A stretch of 64,000 nt of DNA, taken from Nocardioides massiliensis (GTDB lineage: Bacteria > Actinomycetota > Actinomycetes > Propionibacteriales > Nocardioidaceae). Position 1 is the first letter of the stretch, and every line of letters begins with the position of its first letter. The stretch lies in NCBI RefSeq assembly GCF_030811215.1, contig NZ_JAUSQM010000001.1, positions 806,001 to 870,000 on the forward strand. The letters run 5' to 3'. Made by a program: the position numbers and the translations under genes. Under the pieces are notes generated by a model that was given only the letters and a program-made list of their open reading frames with translations, was not told the DNA's origin and ran no database searches. Below are positions 44,875-57,670 of this stretch, in pieces.

Positions 44875-46016
44875 GGAGCTCCTCCTTCGAGCGCGGTGCG
44901 GGTGGGCTCGTGGCGCACGACGCCCTCGTGGGTGACGCAGGCGCCGGCGATGATCTCGTCGGCGAAGTCGGGGGCGAACGCAGGCGGCTGCTCCCCCTCA
45001 CCCGCCCGGGTCATCAGGGCGACGAGGTTGACGACGTTCTGCGCGTAGAGCCTCGATGCCGGCCCGGGCATCTGCGCCGGCACACCGGAGCCGCCCCACA
45101 CCTGCGCGGCACCGATCCGCACGACCTGGCCGGGCACCGACCCCTCGACGTTGCCCCCGGACTCCGCGGCGAGGTCGACGACCACCGATCCGGGCCTCAT
45201 CTGCTCGACCATCTCGCGGGTGACCAGCACCGGCGCTTGCCTGCCGGGGACCGCGGCGGTCGTGATCAGCGCGTCGGCCGCGGCGACGTACGGCGTGAGC
45301 AGCTCGCGCTGGCGCGTGGCGCGCTCCTCGGTCATCTCCCGCGCGTAACCGCCAGCGCCCTCGAGCGCCTCGAGGCCGAGGTCGATCGCCTGGGCGCCCA
45401 TCGAGCGGATCTCCTCGGCGGAGGCGGCGCGCACGTCGTACGCCTTGACGACCGCGCCCAGACGCTTGGAGGTCGCGATCGCCTGCAGGCCGGCCACGCC
45501 CGCACCGAGGACGACGACCTCCGCCGGGGGGACGGTGCCAGCGGCGGTCATGTTGAGCGGGAAGAACCGTCGCAACAGGCCAGCCGCCACGATCGCGCAC
45601 CGATAGCCCGCGACCAGTGCCTGCGACGACAGCGCGTCCATCGCCTGGGCGCGCGAGATGCGCGGCACGAGCTCCATCGCGTACGCCGTGACGCCGCTGT
45701 CGCGCAGGTCGGCGACCAGGCCGGTCTCCTGCAGGGACGGCAGGAACGAGATCGTGCTCGTGCCGGGCGCGAGCCGGCGTACGACGTCGATGGGCGGCGG
45801 CTGCACCGAGACCACGACCTCCGCACCCTCGACCGCATCGGCGTCCACCACCGCACCGGCAGCGGCGTACTCCTCGTCGGCGTGCAGCGCCCCCACCCCC
45901 GCACCGGGCTCCACGGCCACGGCGTACCCGAGCGCGGTCAGCCGACCGACGAGCTCCGGGACGAGCGCCACCCGGGTCTCGCCCTCGCGGGTCTCCTTCA
46001 GCACGGCGATCCTCAC
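44871..46016 (-). CDS. pntAA: NAD(P) transhydrogenase subunit alpha, NAD-binding part
   Basis: A 381-aa soluble domain I, related to alanine dehydrogenase. It starts MRIAVLKETREGETRVALVP, with VVVLGAGVAGLQAIATSKRLG for NAD binding and AAVPGRQAPVLVTREMV. GTG 46016 matches the family start; the frame is open to 46163 without a ribosome site. First gene of the pnt operon. Confidence 0.95.
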   Translation of the reverse strand: MRIAVLKETREGETRVALVPELVGRLTALGYAVAVEPGAGVGALHADEEYAAAGAVVDADAVEGAEVVVSVQPPPIDVVRRLAPGTSTISFLPSLQETGLVADLRDSGVTAYAMELVPRISRAQAMDALSSQALVAGYRCAIVAAGLLRRFFPLNMTAAGTVPPAEVVVLGAGVAGLQAIATSKRLGAVVKAYDVRAASAEEIRSMGAQAIDLGLEALEGAGGYAREMTEERATRQRELLTPYVAAADALITTAAVPGRQAPVLVTREMVEQMRPGSVVVDLAAESGGNVEGSVPGQVVRIGAAQVWGGSGVPAQMPGPASRLYAQNVVNLVALMTRAGEGEQPPAFAPDFADEIIAGACVTHEGVVRHEPTRTALEGGAP

Positions 46017-46131
46017 GCATCGAACGTAGGGGACCGGGACCTGAGCGTCCATGAGGACCGCGGCGTGGCATCGTGAGCTCTCCGCACCTGCCGACGGCCA
46101 CCCCCGACCCCGCCCCGCCCAGGAGGACCCC

Positions 46132-46974
46132 GTGGACACCGCTGACCCGACGGTCGTGAGCACCGGCTACGCCTTCCCCGAGTGCCCGCGCTGGCACGAC
46201 GGCGCGCTGTGGTTCAGCGACATCCACGCGGGCCAGGTCGTGCGTCTCGACATCCACACGGGCAGCTCCGAGGTCGTCGCGGAGTACGACGGCCACCCCA
46301 GCGGCCTCGGCTTCCTGCCGGACGGCCGCCTGCTCGTCGCCGACGGCCACACGTCGCGCGTCCTGCGCCGCGAGCCCGACGGCACGCTCGTCGAGCACGC
46401 CGACGTCTCGTCGGTGGCCACCCACACCCTCAACGACATGGTCGTCGACGCCCAGGGCCGCGCCTACGTCGGCAACTACGGCGACGCGAGCGTGCCTCCG
46501 GCCCCGCCCTTCCCGGCCGCGCTGGCACTGGTCCAGCCCGACGGCACGGTCACCGCGGCAGCAACCGACATGATGTTCGCCAACGGCATGGTCGTCACCG
46601 ACGAGGGGCGCACGCTCGTCGTCGCCGAGACCCGCTCGGTGCCCGGGCGGCTCACCGCCTTCACCATCGGCGACGACGGGGCACTGTCCGAGCGACGCAC
46701 CCTCGTCGAGTTCGACGAGGGGATCATGCCCGACGGCATCGCGCTCGCCGGCGACGGCAGCATCTGGGTCGCCTCGCCGTTCACCAACGAGGTGCTCCAC
46801 GTCAGCGCCGACGGGGCGGACGTCCGCAGCGTGCCCGTCCCCACGCCGTACGCCGTCGCGGTCGGCGGGGACGACCTGGACGTGCTGCTGGTCTGCTCCG
46901 CGCCGACCTGGGTGCCGGAGGAGACGCTCGCGCAGCGTGCCGGCGCGATCCTGCGCGTCGACCCGCGCGGCTGA
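46132..46974 (+). CDS. SMP-30/gluconolactonase-like protein
   Basis: A 280-aa six-bladed beta-propeller of the SMP-30/LRE family. Family marks are FPECPRWHDGALWFSDIHAG, HPSGLGFLPDGRLLVADG, HTLNDMVVDAQGRAYVGNYG, FANGMVVTDEGRTLVVAET and MPDGIALAGDGSIWVASP. It is a probable metal-dependent lactonase of unknown substrate. GTG 46132 is preceded by AGGAGG. Confidence 0.9.
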   Translation: MDTADPTVVSTGYAFPECPRWHDGALWFSDIHAGQVVRLDIHTGSSEVVAEYDGHPSGLGFLPDGRLLVADGHTSRVLRREPDGTLVEHADVSSVATHTLNDMVVDAQGRAYVGNYGDASVPPAPPFPAALALVQPDGTVTAAATDMMFANGMVVTDEGRTLVVAETRSVPGRLTAFTIGDDGALSERRTLVEFDEGIMPDGIALAGDGSIWVASPFTNEVLHVSADGADVRSVPVPTPYAVAVGGDDLDVLLVCSAPTWVPEETLAQRAGAILRVDPRG

Positions 46975-46978
46975 CCGG

Positions 46979-47296
46979 TCAGGGCAGCGGGTCCTGGTCC
47001 ACCTGGATGTCGAAGCGGACGTCGTCGCCGTCGACCGCCGTGGCCCGGACCGTCACGCCGTACGCCGTCTCACCGTCGCGCAGCGTGCAGCGCACCTCCG
47101 CACCCACGCGGGCGGCGAGCCGGTCGGGGCACTCGACGTCGTCCGGCGCGCGCCCGACCGTCTCCGCTAGAGAGACGCTCACCTGCTCGGCCAGGACGTC
47201 GGGGGCGACGCCCGGCTCGGGACCGGCCTCGAGGGAGCAGCCCGCCACGGGCGCGAGCACCACGGCGAGCAACACCACCCCCAGAAGACGCCTCAT
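46979..47296 (-). CDS. DUF4333-like lipoprotein
   Basis: A 105-aa lipoprotein: MRRLLGVVLLAVVLAPVAGC signal and lipobox, then a small beta domain with two Cys (VECPDRLAARVGAEVRCTL) typical of DUF4333 proteins of actinobacteria. Extracytoplasmic; function unknown. Confidence 0.8.
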   Translation of the reverse strand: MRRLLGVVLLAVVLAPVAGCSLEAGPEPGVAPDVLAEQVSVSLAETVGRAPDDVECPDRLAARVGAEVRCTLRDGETAYGVTVRATAVDGDDVRFDIQVDQDPLP

Positions 47297-47359
47297 GGGC
47301 TCATCGTGGTCCATGTCGATCGAGCTGGGTGCCCTTTCTCATGTTCCTAGGCTGACCGG

Positions 47360-48313
47360 GTGAGTTCGCGGGCGACATCACTGCCGATGGCGCAGGCGAC
47401 AGTGCAGCCGAGCGTGCGCCGAGCAGCCGCCGCCGCGGCGCTCGGACTGGCCGTCCTGATCACCGGTTGCACCGGGACTGCACCGACTCCGCCGTCGGCG
47501 TCGACGCCGACCTCGGCCCCCACGCCCACCCCGGATCCGACCGTCCAGCCCACGGCCCCCGTGCCGGAGAGCCCGACCGCGCAGCCCGCGCCGGGCACGG
47601 TGCCCCCGGACTGGCTCGGCACCCGGGTCCTGCCGCGCGCGGCCACGGGCTTCGGCGAGGTGCGGCGTACGCCGCGCGAGCTGCGCAACCGCCGGTTCAC
47701 CCTGCCCGACACCGTCGCACCGCTGCCGGGTGACGGCTTCGCCTCGCGCGTCGTGGACCCGGCGCCGCAACGCGTGCTGCGGCGCTCGACCTGGGACCCG
47801 GCCTGCCCGATCGGCGCGGACGAGCTCGCGTGGGTGCGGGTCGCCTTCCGGGGGTTCGACGGCGAGCGCCACACCGGCGAGCTGCTGGTCGCCTCCGACG
47901 TCGCCGACGACCTCGTCGAGGTCTTCGGCGCGCTGTTCGCCGCCGACTTCCCGCTCGAGGAGATGCGGGTGACGACCAAGCGCGAGCAGACGCTCCCGCC
48001 GACCGGCGACGGCAACAACACCACGGCGTTCAACTGCCGGCCCGTGCGCGGGCAGACGTCGTGGAGCGAGCACGCCTACGGCCGCGCGGTCGACATCAAC
48101 CCGTTCCACAACCCCTACGTCCGCGAGACCGACGCGGGTCTCGTCGTGCTGCCCGAGCGCGCCGCGGCGTACGTCGACCGCAGCCGCCGGGCCCCGGGCA
48201 TGGTCCACGCCGACGGCCCGGTGGTCGCGGCGTTCCGCGCGATCGGCTGGGGGTGGGGCGGGGACTACCGCTCGTTGAAGGACTACCAGCACTTCTCCGC
48301 CACCGGCCGCTAG
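47360..48313 (+). CDS. M15-family (VanY-like) peptidase lipoprotein
   Basis: A 317-aa lipoprotein with signal and lipobox (LGLAVLITGC), a Pro/Thr-rich tether (PTPPSASTPTSAPTPTPDP) and a C-terminal M15-type zinc peptidase domain. Zinc-ligand regions are SWSEHAYGRAVDINPFHNP and LKDYQHFSATG. It probably cleaves peptidoglycan peptides outside the membrane. GTG 47360; ATG 47387 is possible. Confidence 0.85.
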   Translation: MSSRATSLPMAQATVQPSVRRAAAAAALGLAVLITGCTGTAPTPPSASTPTSAPTPTPDPTVQPTAPVPESPTAQPAPGTVPPDWLGTRVLPRAATGFGEVRRTPRELRNRRFTLPDTVAPLPGDGFASRVVDPAPQRVLRRSTWDPACPIGADELAWVRVAFRGFDGERHTGELLVASDVADDLVEVFGALFAADFPLEEMRVTTKREQTLPPTGDGNNTTAFNCRPVRGQTSWSEHAYGRAVDINPFHNPYVRETDAGLVVLPERAAAYVDRSRRAPGMVHADGPVVAAFRAIGWGWGGDYRSLKDYQHFSATGR

Positions 48314-48936
48314 TCCGTCGGGGCGTCCCTGCCCGGGCGCACCATCGCGTACGGCGAACCGGGCACCTCGAGGCGCACACCGGCGACGAACCCGAAGCGC
48401 TCGTAGAGCCGGCGGCTGTCGTCGCTGGTCGCTTCGAGGTACGCCGGCGAGCCGCTCCCGTCGACGCGAGCCAGCCCGTGGCGAAGCAAGGCGGAGCCGA
48501 CCCCGCGACCCTGAGCAGCGTCGGCGACGACGATGTCGTCCAGGTACCAGTGCGGCTCGTCCGGACGCGCCGCTGCGAACGTCGCGCTGGTCCGTCGTAC
48601 CTCCGACAGGTGCCGCAGGCCGACCGCTCGCAGCATCAGCGGCAGCGCCCGCACCCGCGCCCCCCACGGCACCGGCCCACCGGTGCCGCGCGGAGCCTCC
48701 CACGCCGCGACGCCCACGATCGGGCCCGTCGGCTCGAGGCGAGCGAGGTCGATCGCGCCGGTGTGCAGCGGTCCGGTCGCCAGGGTCGCCCGCATCAACA
48801 GCTGCAGGCGGCGCAGTCGGTCGCGCTCCCCGGGGACGAGCCCGTGCAGCACGGGGTCGTCGCGAAACGCCTCCGCGACCACCTGCGCGGCCTCGGCCAC
48901 GTCGGCGGGGCTGGCGACGGACAGATGCGCGCTCAC
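48310..48936 (-). CDS. GNAT-family N-acetyltransferase
   Basis: A 208-aa acetyltransferase. The acetyl-CoA loop is QGRGVGSALLRHGL, preceded by WYLDDIVVADAA and followed by PAYLEATSDDSRRLYERFGF. Substrate unknown. The 3' end overlaps the convergent peptidase gene by 4 nt. Confidence 0.9.
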   Translation of the reverse strand: MSAHLSVASPADVAEAAQVVAEAFRDDPVLHGLVPGERDRLRRLQLLMRATLATGPLHTGAIDLARLEPTGPIVGVAAWEAPRGTGGPVPWGARVRALPLMLRAVGLRHLSEVRRTSATFAAARPDEPHWYLDDIVVADAAQGRGVGSALLRHGLARVDGSGSPAYLEATSDDSRRLYERFGFVAGVRLEVPGSPYAMVRPGRDAPTD

Positions 48937-49107
48937 GAGGGCCTCCGGTTCGGCGAGACACCATTCTCACCGACGTCTGGCCGTGCCGGGGAACCATCGG
49001 TGGGCGGGGTGAGAGACGGGTCTGTGGGGTACAGGAGGGGTCGACCACCTGGATCGATCCAAGACCTGCGCCCGAACGGCGCCCCCGACACTGCGACGGA
49101 GACCTGC

Positions 49108-51242
<2,135 letters not shown>

Positions 51243-51246
<4 letters not shown>

Positions 51247-53645
51247 CGCGTCGCGAGCGCGCCCCCCGCGTGCCGACCAGCACCTACCGCTTCCAGGTCA
51301 ACGCCACGCAGGACCTGCCCACAGTCGCAAGGCGGATGGACTACCTCAACGACCTCGGGATCGATTGGGTCTACCTCTCCCCGATCCTCCCGTCGGAGCC
51401 CGGGAGCGACCACGGGTACGACGTCGTGGCGCACGACCACGTCGATGCCGCCCGAGGCGGGGAGGCCGGCCTGGACGCCGTCGCCGCGGAGGCACACAAG
51501 CGCGGGATGGGCGTGCTGGTCGACATCGTGCCCAACCACGTCGGCGTCGCCACGCCCGCCGAGAACGCGTGGTGGTGGGACCTGCTGAAGCACGGCCAGC
51601 AGTCGGCGTACGCGAAGGCCTTCGACGTCGACTGGGAGTTCGGCGGCGGCAAGATCCGGATCCCGGTCATCGGCGACGACGACTTCGACGCCGTCCAGGT
51701 CGACGTCGACGCCGGCGAGGTCCGCTACCACGACAACCGGTTCCCGCTGGCCCCCGGGAGTCTCGACAAGCTCGACCACCAAGAAGTCCTCGCCGCGCAG
51801 CACTACGAGCTCGTGCACTGGAAGGTCGCCGACGACGGTCTCAACTACCGGCGGTTCTTCGCGGTGAACACCCTCGCCGCCGTGCGCGTGGAGGACCCGC
51901 AGGTCTTCGCCGACACGCACGTCGAGATCGAGCGCTGGTTCGCCGAGGGCCTCGTCGACGGGCTCCGGGTCGACCACCCCGACGGCCTGCGCGACCCCGC
52001 GGGCTACCTGCGCGACCTCGCCGAGCTCACGGGCGATGCCTACGTGCTCGTGGAGAAGATCCTCGAGACCGGCGAGGAGCTGCCGGTCTCGTGGGCGACC
52101 GAGGGAACGACCGGGTACGACGTCATGGCGCTCGTCGACCGGGTGCTGGTGGATCCGGGCGGCGTGGAGCCGCTGACCGCGCTCGAGACCCGTCTGCGCG
52201 GCGGGGAGCTCGACTGGGAGTCCAACGTCTTCGCTCGCAAGCTCGAGGTCGCCGACGGCATCCTGCGCTCGGAGGTACGCCGGATCGTGCGGGAGATCCG
52301 CGCGGTCGAGGCCGCAGGCGCCCACACCGTGCCGGAGGGGGAGCTGGAGGAGGCGGTCGCCCACGTGCTCGCGGCCTTCCCCGTCTATCGCTCCTACCTC
52401 CCGGAAGGGCACGCGCACCTCCACGAGGCACTGGAGCGGGCGCGGATCCACACGCAGCACCTCGAGTCGGCCGCGATGGACGTGGTCGCGCGCGTGCTCG
52501 GCGACCCCGAGCACCCCGCCGCACTGCGCTTCCAGCAGACCAGCGGCATGGTGATGGCCAAGGGAGTCGAGGACTGCGCCTTCTACCGCACCTCCCGGCT
52601 CAGCTCGCTCACCGAGGTGGGTGGCGACCCGTCGGTGTTCGCGATCGACCCGACGCACTTCCACGCCACGATGGCCGCGCGCCTGCACAGCTGGCCGCAC
52701 GCGATGTCGGCATCGTCCACCCACGACACCAAGCGCGGCGAGGACGTCCGGGCGCGGATCACCGTGCTCGCCGAGGTGCCGGAGTTCTGGGAGCACGCGC
52801 TCGATCGGCTGCTGGCCCTCGCGCCCGTGCCCGACCCCGGCTTCGGCAACCTGCTGTGGCAGGCGGTCGTCGGTGCGTGGCCCGCCGACGACGCCGACCC
52901 GGCCACCTGGCGCGCGCGGTTGCACGGCTATGCGGAGAAGGCGATGCGCGAGGCGGGCGATCGCACGACGTGGACGGCGCCGGACGCCGACTACGAGGCG
53001 GCCGTGCACCGCGCCGTCGACGCGGCCTTCGACGACCCGGCCGTCGCGCGGGTGGTGCGCGAGGTCGTCGAGCGGACCGCCGGCCCGGGCTGGGTCAACG
53101 CGCTGTCGGCCAAGCTGCTGACGCTCACGGTGCCGGGCGTGCCCGACGTCTACCAGGGCAGCGAGCTGTGGGAGCAGAGCCTCGTCGACCCCGACAACCG
53201 CCGCCCCGTGGACCTCGACCACCGCGCCGAGCTGCTCGCCGCGATCCGCGACGGGGCCCGCCCGACCCTCACCCTGGGCCCCTCCGACCCGGGCATCGCG
53301 AAGCTCGCCGTCGTCCACGCGGCGCTGCGCGCACGGCGCGAGCGCCCCGAGCTGTTCGAGTCCTACGCGCCCCTCGCCCCCGAAGGTGAGGCGGCTCCGC
53401 ACGCCCTCGCCTTCGACCGCGGCGGCGCGGTCACGGTCGTCACCCGGATGCCCGTCGGCCTCGCCGCTCGCGGTGGCTGGGGTGACACGGTGCTTCGGCT
53501 TCCCGCGGGCACCTGGCGCGACGAGGTCAGCGGACGCGACGGACTCTCCGGCGCGCTCCGCCTCGCCGAGCTGCTCGACGACCTCCCCGTCGCGCTGCTC
53601 ACCCGTTCCGACCTCCCGACCGACCCCTCCGAGGAGTCCCGTTGA
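51243..53645 (+). CDS. treY: malto-oligosyltrehalose synthase TreY
   Basis: An 800-aa GH13 enzyme that isomerises the reducing-end glucose of maltodextrins to an alpha-1,1 bond. Motifs are [68 protein letters not shown] and [17 protein letters not shown] 51243 overlaps treX by 4 nt. Confidence 0.97.
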
Positions 53646-55477
53646 CCACCCACCCCGGCCGCGGCCCCTTCGACGTCTGGGCACCGCGGCCCGAACGTGT
53701 CCGCCTGGTGCTTCGTGACGACACCGGCGACGGGGATGCTGCGTCGTACGAGGTCGTCGAGATGACCCGACAGCCCGACGGCTGGTGGACGCCCGCCATG
53801 GCGGTCGTCGACGAGGGCGAGACCAGCTACGGCTTCCTGGTCGGGGACGCCGAAGATCCCGGTGACCCCGTCGACGCCCTCCCGGACCCGCGCTCGCTGC
53901 GCCAGCCCGACGGCGTGCACGGACTGTCGCGCACCTTCGACCTCGCCGCGCACGACTGGACCGACGGCGACTGGCGGGGTCGGCAGCTCGCCGGGTCGGT
54001 GATCTATGAGCTGCACATCGGCACGTTCACGCCCGAGGGCACGCTCGACGCGGCGATCGCCAAGCTGCCCCACCTGGTCTCGCTCGGCGTCGACCTCGTC
54101 GAGGTCATGCCGGTCAACGCGGTCAACGGGGTCTGGAACTGGGGCTACGACGGGGTCCTGTGGAACTGCGTCCACGAGCCGTACGGCGGCCCGGCGGCGT
54201 ACCAACGCTTCGTCGACGCCTGCCACGCCGCCGGCCTCGGGGTGGTGCAGGACGTCGTCTACAACCACCTCGGTCCCTCGGGGAACTACCTTCCGGAGTT
54301 CGGGCCGTACCTCAAGAGCGGTGCGAACACCTGGGGTGACCTGGTCAACCTCGACACCGACGGCAGCGACGAGGTGCGCCGGCTGATCCTCGACAACGTG
54401 CGGATGTGGTTCCGCGACTTCCACGTCGACGCGCTCCGGCTCGACGCGGTGCACGCTCTCGACGACTCCTCCGAGGTCCACCTCCTGGAGGAGATGGCGA
54501 TCGAGACCGCAGCGCTCTCGGCGCACCTGGGGCGTCCGCTGACCCTCATCGCGGAGTCCGACCTCAACGACACCAAGCTCGTCACGCCGCGCGAAGGTGG
54601 CGGCTATGGCCTCGACGCGCAGTGGAGCGACGACTTCCACCACGCGGTGCACGTGGCGCTGAGCGGCGAGACAACCGGCTACTACGAGGACTTCGCGCCG
54701 TTGTCGGCGCTGGCGAAGGTGTGCAACGAGGGGTTCTTCCACGCCGGGACCTACTCCTCGTTCCGCGGGCGCGACCACGGCGTGCCGATCGACCGGGACC
54801 GCATGCCGACCTGGCGGCTCGTGGTGAGCAACCAGAACCACGACCAGATCGGCAACCGCGCGCGCGGCGACCGGCTCACCGAGCACCTCGACGAGCACCA
54901 GCTCGGGTGCGCCGCGCTGCTGACGCTCGCGGGGCCGTTCACGCCGATGCTGTTCATGGGCGAGGAGTACGCCGCCTCCACGCCGTTCGCGTTCTTCACC
55001 TCCCACCCGGAGCCGGATCTCGGCAAGGCCACCGCGGAGGGGCGGATCAAGGAGTTCGAGCGGATGGGCTGGGACCCCGACGAGGTGCTCGACCCCCAGG
55101 ACCCGGCGACGTTCGAAGCCTCGAAGCTGGACTGGGCGGAGGCCGACGGTGGTCGCGGCGCGCGGGTCCTGGCTCGCTACCGCGAGCTCGCCGAGCTGCG
55201 GCGGACCATCCCGGCGCTGACCGACCCGCACTTCGCCAACCTCGAGGCCACCGCAGACGAGGACACCGGCCTCTTCTTGCTGCGCCGGCGCTCCACCGTG
55301 CCGGGCCCCGACGTGCTGATCGCGGTCAACACCGGCGACGCCGGGGCACGCGTCGACCTGGGGGACGACCCCGAGCTGGCGTTCACCACCGGGGACGGCG
55401 TACGGCTCACCGGCGGGGGGCTGGAGCTGCCCGCGCACGCAGGTGCCCTGGTGCTCACCGCTCGGGTGGCAGGCTGA
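53642..55477 (+). CDS. treZ: malto-oligosyltrehalose trehalohydrolase TreZ
   Basis: A 611-aa GH13 enzyme that releases trehalose from the TreY product. Motifs are [71 protein letters not shown] and [15 protein letters not shown]. The TTG start at 53642 overlaps treY by 4 nt. It completes a glycogen-to-trehalose pathway for osmoprotection. Confidence 0.97.
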   Translation: MTTHPGRGPFDVWAPRPERVRLVLRDDTGDGDAASYEVVEMTRQPDGWWTPAMAVVDEGETSYGFLVGDAEDPGDPVDALPDPRSLRQPDGVHGLSRTFDLAAHDWTDGDWRGRQLAGSVIYELHIGTFTPEGTLDAAIAKLPHLVSLGVDLVEVMPVNAVNGVWNWGYDGVLWNCVHEPYGGPAAYQRFVDACHAAGLGVVQDVVYNHLGPSGNYLPEFGPYLKSGANTWGDLVNLDTDGSDEVRRLILDNVRMWFRDFHVDALRLDAVHALDDSSEVHLLEEMAIETAALSAHLGRPLTLIAESDLNDTKLVTPREGGGYGLDAQWSDDFHHAVHVALSGETTGYYEDFAPLSALAKVCNEGFFHAGTYSSFRGRDHGVPIDRDRMPTWRLVVSNQNHDQIGNRARGDRLTEHLDEHQLGCAALLTLAGPFTPMLFMGEEYAASTPFAFFTSHPEPDLGKATAEGRIKEFERMGWDPDEVLDPQDPATFEASKLDWAEADGGRGARVLARYRELAELRRTIPALTDPHFANLEATADEDTGLFLLRRRSTVPGPDVLIAVNTGDAGARVDLGDDPELAFTTGDGVRLTGGGLELPAHAGALVLTARVAG

Positions 55478-55482
55478 CGGGC

Positions 55483-55695
55483 ATGGGGGACGACAACAAG
55501 TCGGGCGACGGATTCGACATGGACCGGTTCACCTACGGCATCATCTTCGGGCCGCTGCTGGGCGTCACCCTCGCGCTGGTGCTCGACAACTGGGCGATGC
55601 TGGGTGTGGGAGTCGCGCTCGGGATCGGCGGCGGCGCGGCCTTCGCGGCGGCAGGCTCCTCGAGCGACAGCGGCGAGCCCGACGACCCCGCTTGA
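55483..55695 (+). CDS. small two-helix membrane protein
   Basis: A 70-aa protein with two hydrophobic segments (IIFGPLLGVTLALVL, WAMLGVGVALGIGGGAAFAAA) between charged ends, 5 nt after treZ. Unknown function; probably co-transcribed with the trehalose genes. Confidence 0.6.
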   Translation: MGDDNKSGDGFDMDRFTYGIIFGPLLGVTLALVLDNWAMLGVGVALGIGGGAAFAAAGSSSDSGEPDDPA

Positions 55696-55798
55696 TCCGG
55701 TGGGGAGTCGAGTTCGTCACTCGCGCATAGGATCATGACCTGCAACCACTCGGGCCACTCACGGACCTGAGGGGCAGCAACCGCTAGGCGGTGGCTCC

Positions 55799-56830
55799 GT
55801 GGCCGCTCCGTCCCCCGCTCCCTCCACCCTTCCCGCCCCGCTCCGAGGTGGGTACGGCGAGCTGGCCCGCGAGATCCGCGAGCTCGGATTGATGCAGAAG
55901 CGCCCCGGCCCGTATGCCCTGCACGCCGGCGTCATGCTGCTGGTTCTGGCGGGATCCGTCGTGCTGATGGTCGCGTTCTCGCACTCGTGGTGGCTGCTGC
56001 TGCTCGCCCCGGTGCTCGCAGTCCTCACGACCCAGAGCGGCTTCTTGGGCCACGACATCGGTCACCGGCAGGTCAGCCGCAACGCGGTCCACAGCCGGGC
56101 GCTCGGCGTCGTGGCCGGCAACCTGTTCAGCGGACTCAGCTATGGCTGGTGGGTGGCCAAGCACAACGCTCACCACGCCCATCCCAACGACCTGGAGTCC
56201 GACCCCGACGTCCGCGCCGGGGTCTTCGTCTGGGCCCCGAGCCAGGCCGACCCCCGCCAGGGCGTTGCCGCGTGGTGGACCCGGCACCAAGCGGCGCTGT
56301 TCTTCCCGCTGCTGCTCCTCGAGGCGCTCAACCTGCACATCTCGAGCTTCCTCGCCCTGCGCAGGCCGGGGATCCGCTGGCGCGGCGTCGAGACCGCCCT
56401 GCTCGCGGCGCACTTCATCGGCTACTTCGCCTTGCTGTTCCTCACCCTCAGCTGGCCCCAGGCCCTGGTCTTCATCGCGGTCCACAAGGGCCTGCAGGGT
56501 CTCTACCTGGGGTGCTCGTTCGCCCCGAACCACAAGGGGATGCCGGTGCTCGACGCCGAGCAGGCGGCCGACCCGTTGCTCCGCCAGGTGCTCACCTCCC
56601 GCAACGTGCACGGCGGGCCCTTCACCGACGCCGCGCTCGGAGGACTGAACTACCAGATCGAGCACCACCTGTTCCCGAGCATGCCGCGCGCCAACCTGCG
56701 CCACGCCCAGCCGGTCGTGCGCCGGTTCTGCGCCGAGCGCGGGATCCCGTACGTCGAGTGCTCGGCCCTGGCGTCGTACGCCGCTGCACTGCGCCACCTG
56801 CACCACGTCGGGGACGGTCTGCGCCACTGA
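55799..56830 (+). CDS. membrane fatty acid desaturase
   Basis: A 343-aa desaturase with the three histidine boxes HDIGH, HNAHHAHPN and QIEHHLFPSMPR and four transmembrane helices. A di-iron enzyme inserting a double bond into acyl chains; regiospecificity is unknown. GTG 55799 start, with a 103-nt gap upstream. Confidence 0.93.
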   Translation: MAAPSPAPSTLPAPLRGGYGELAREIRELGLMQKRPGPYALHAGVMLLVLAGSVVLMVAFSHSWWLLLLAPVLAVLTTQSGFLGHDIGHRQVSRNAVHSRALGVVAGNLFSGLSYGWWVAKHNAHHAHPNDLESDPDVRAGVFVWAPSQADPRQGVAAWWTRHQAALFFPLLLLEALNLHISSFLALRRPGIRWRGVETALLAAHFIGYFALLFLTLSWPQALVFIAVHKGLQGLYLGCSFAPNHKGMPVLDAEQAADPLLRQVLTSRNVHGGPFTDAALGGLNYQIEHHLFPSMPRANLRHAQPVVRRFCAERGIPYVECSALASYAAALRHLHHVGDGLRH

Positions 56831-56842
56831 CGCCCCGGGCGG

Positions 56843-57670
56843 CTACTTGATCTCGGAGCGGCGCAGGAGCCAGGCGCCCACCACCAGCGGGAGCACCAGC
56901 CAGATCCCTGCAGCGGAGGCCAGCTGCAGCCAGCCCTCGGCATCGGGGACCGAGTCGTAGAGCGACATCGAGGCGTAGTTGAGATCGACCCACGGTTGGG
57001 CGTCGGCGAACCACTGCTGGAAGCCGGCCAGGGTGCCGAAGAGCGCCGGCAGCAGCGCGGTGTAGACGAAGTAGCCGACGATCGCCCCGGGCGAGCTGCG
57101 GAACAGCAGCCCCAGCACGAAGCCCATGCCGAGCGCGATCGTCAGAGCGAGACCGGTCAGCAGCGTCGAGGTGACGGAGAGGTCCCAGCTGCGGTCGACG
57201 CCGGCGATCGTCGAGCCGGCGAGGTAGCCCAGCGCGCCGATCGCAATGGACACCACCGACGCGAGCAGGCCCACGACGAGTGCGGCGACACCCTTGGCGG
57301 TGATCACCCGGCCGCGGTGCGGCACCAGGGTGAACGTGACCAGTCCCCCGCGCTGGCTCCACTCGCTGGTCACGGAGAGGATCGCGATGAGCGGCAGGAT
57401 GATGGACAACGGTGCGCCCATCGCGGTGGCGTAGGACTCGAAGGTGATCGCCGACTCCGGACCGAATGCGGTGATCGCCACCTGGGCGAGCACCGCGACG
57501 ATGACGATGCTCGTGCACAGCCAGAAGCCGGCGCGGGTGTCGAACATCTTCTGCAGCTCGACCCGCACCAGCCGAGAGAACGGGATGGGTGCGGGCGTAC
57601 GGCGGGTCGCGGTCACGGCCGCACGCCGGGTGGCCGGACCGGGCTGGGTGGTGGTGGCGGCAGTGCTCAT
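56843..57670 (-). CDS. ABC-2-type transporter permease
   Basis: A 275-aa membrane protein with about six helices (LCTSIVIVAVLAQVAI, LSIILPLIAILSVTSEW, VAALVVGLLASVVSIAIG, LALTIALGMGFVLGLLF and others). The EWSQRGGLVTFTLVPHRGRV loop is typical of ABC-2 permeases. ATG overlaps the ATPase stop by 4 nt; together they form an exporter of unknown substrate. Confidence 0.9.
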   Translation of the reverse strand: MSTAATTTQPGPATRRAAVTATRRTPAPIPFSRLVRVELQKMFDTRAGFWLCTSIVIVAVLAQVAITAFGPESAITFESYATAMGAPLSIILPLIAILSVTSEWSQRGGLVTFTLVPHRGRVITAKGVAALVVGLLASVVSIAIGALGYLAGSTIAGVDRSWDLSVTSTLLTGLALTIALGMGFVLGLLFRSSPGAIVGYFVYTALLPALFGTLAGFQQWFADAQPWVDLNYASMSLYDSVPDAEGWLQLASAAGIWLVLPLVVGAWLLRRSEIK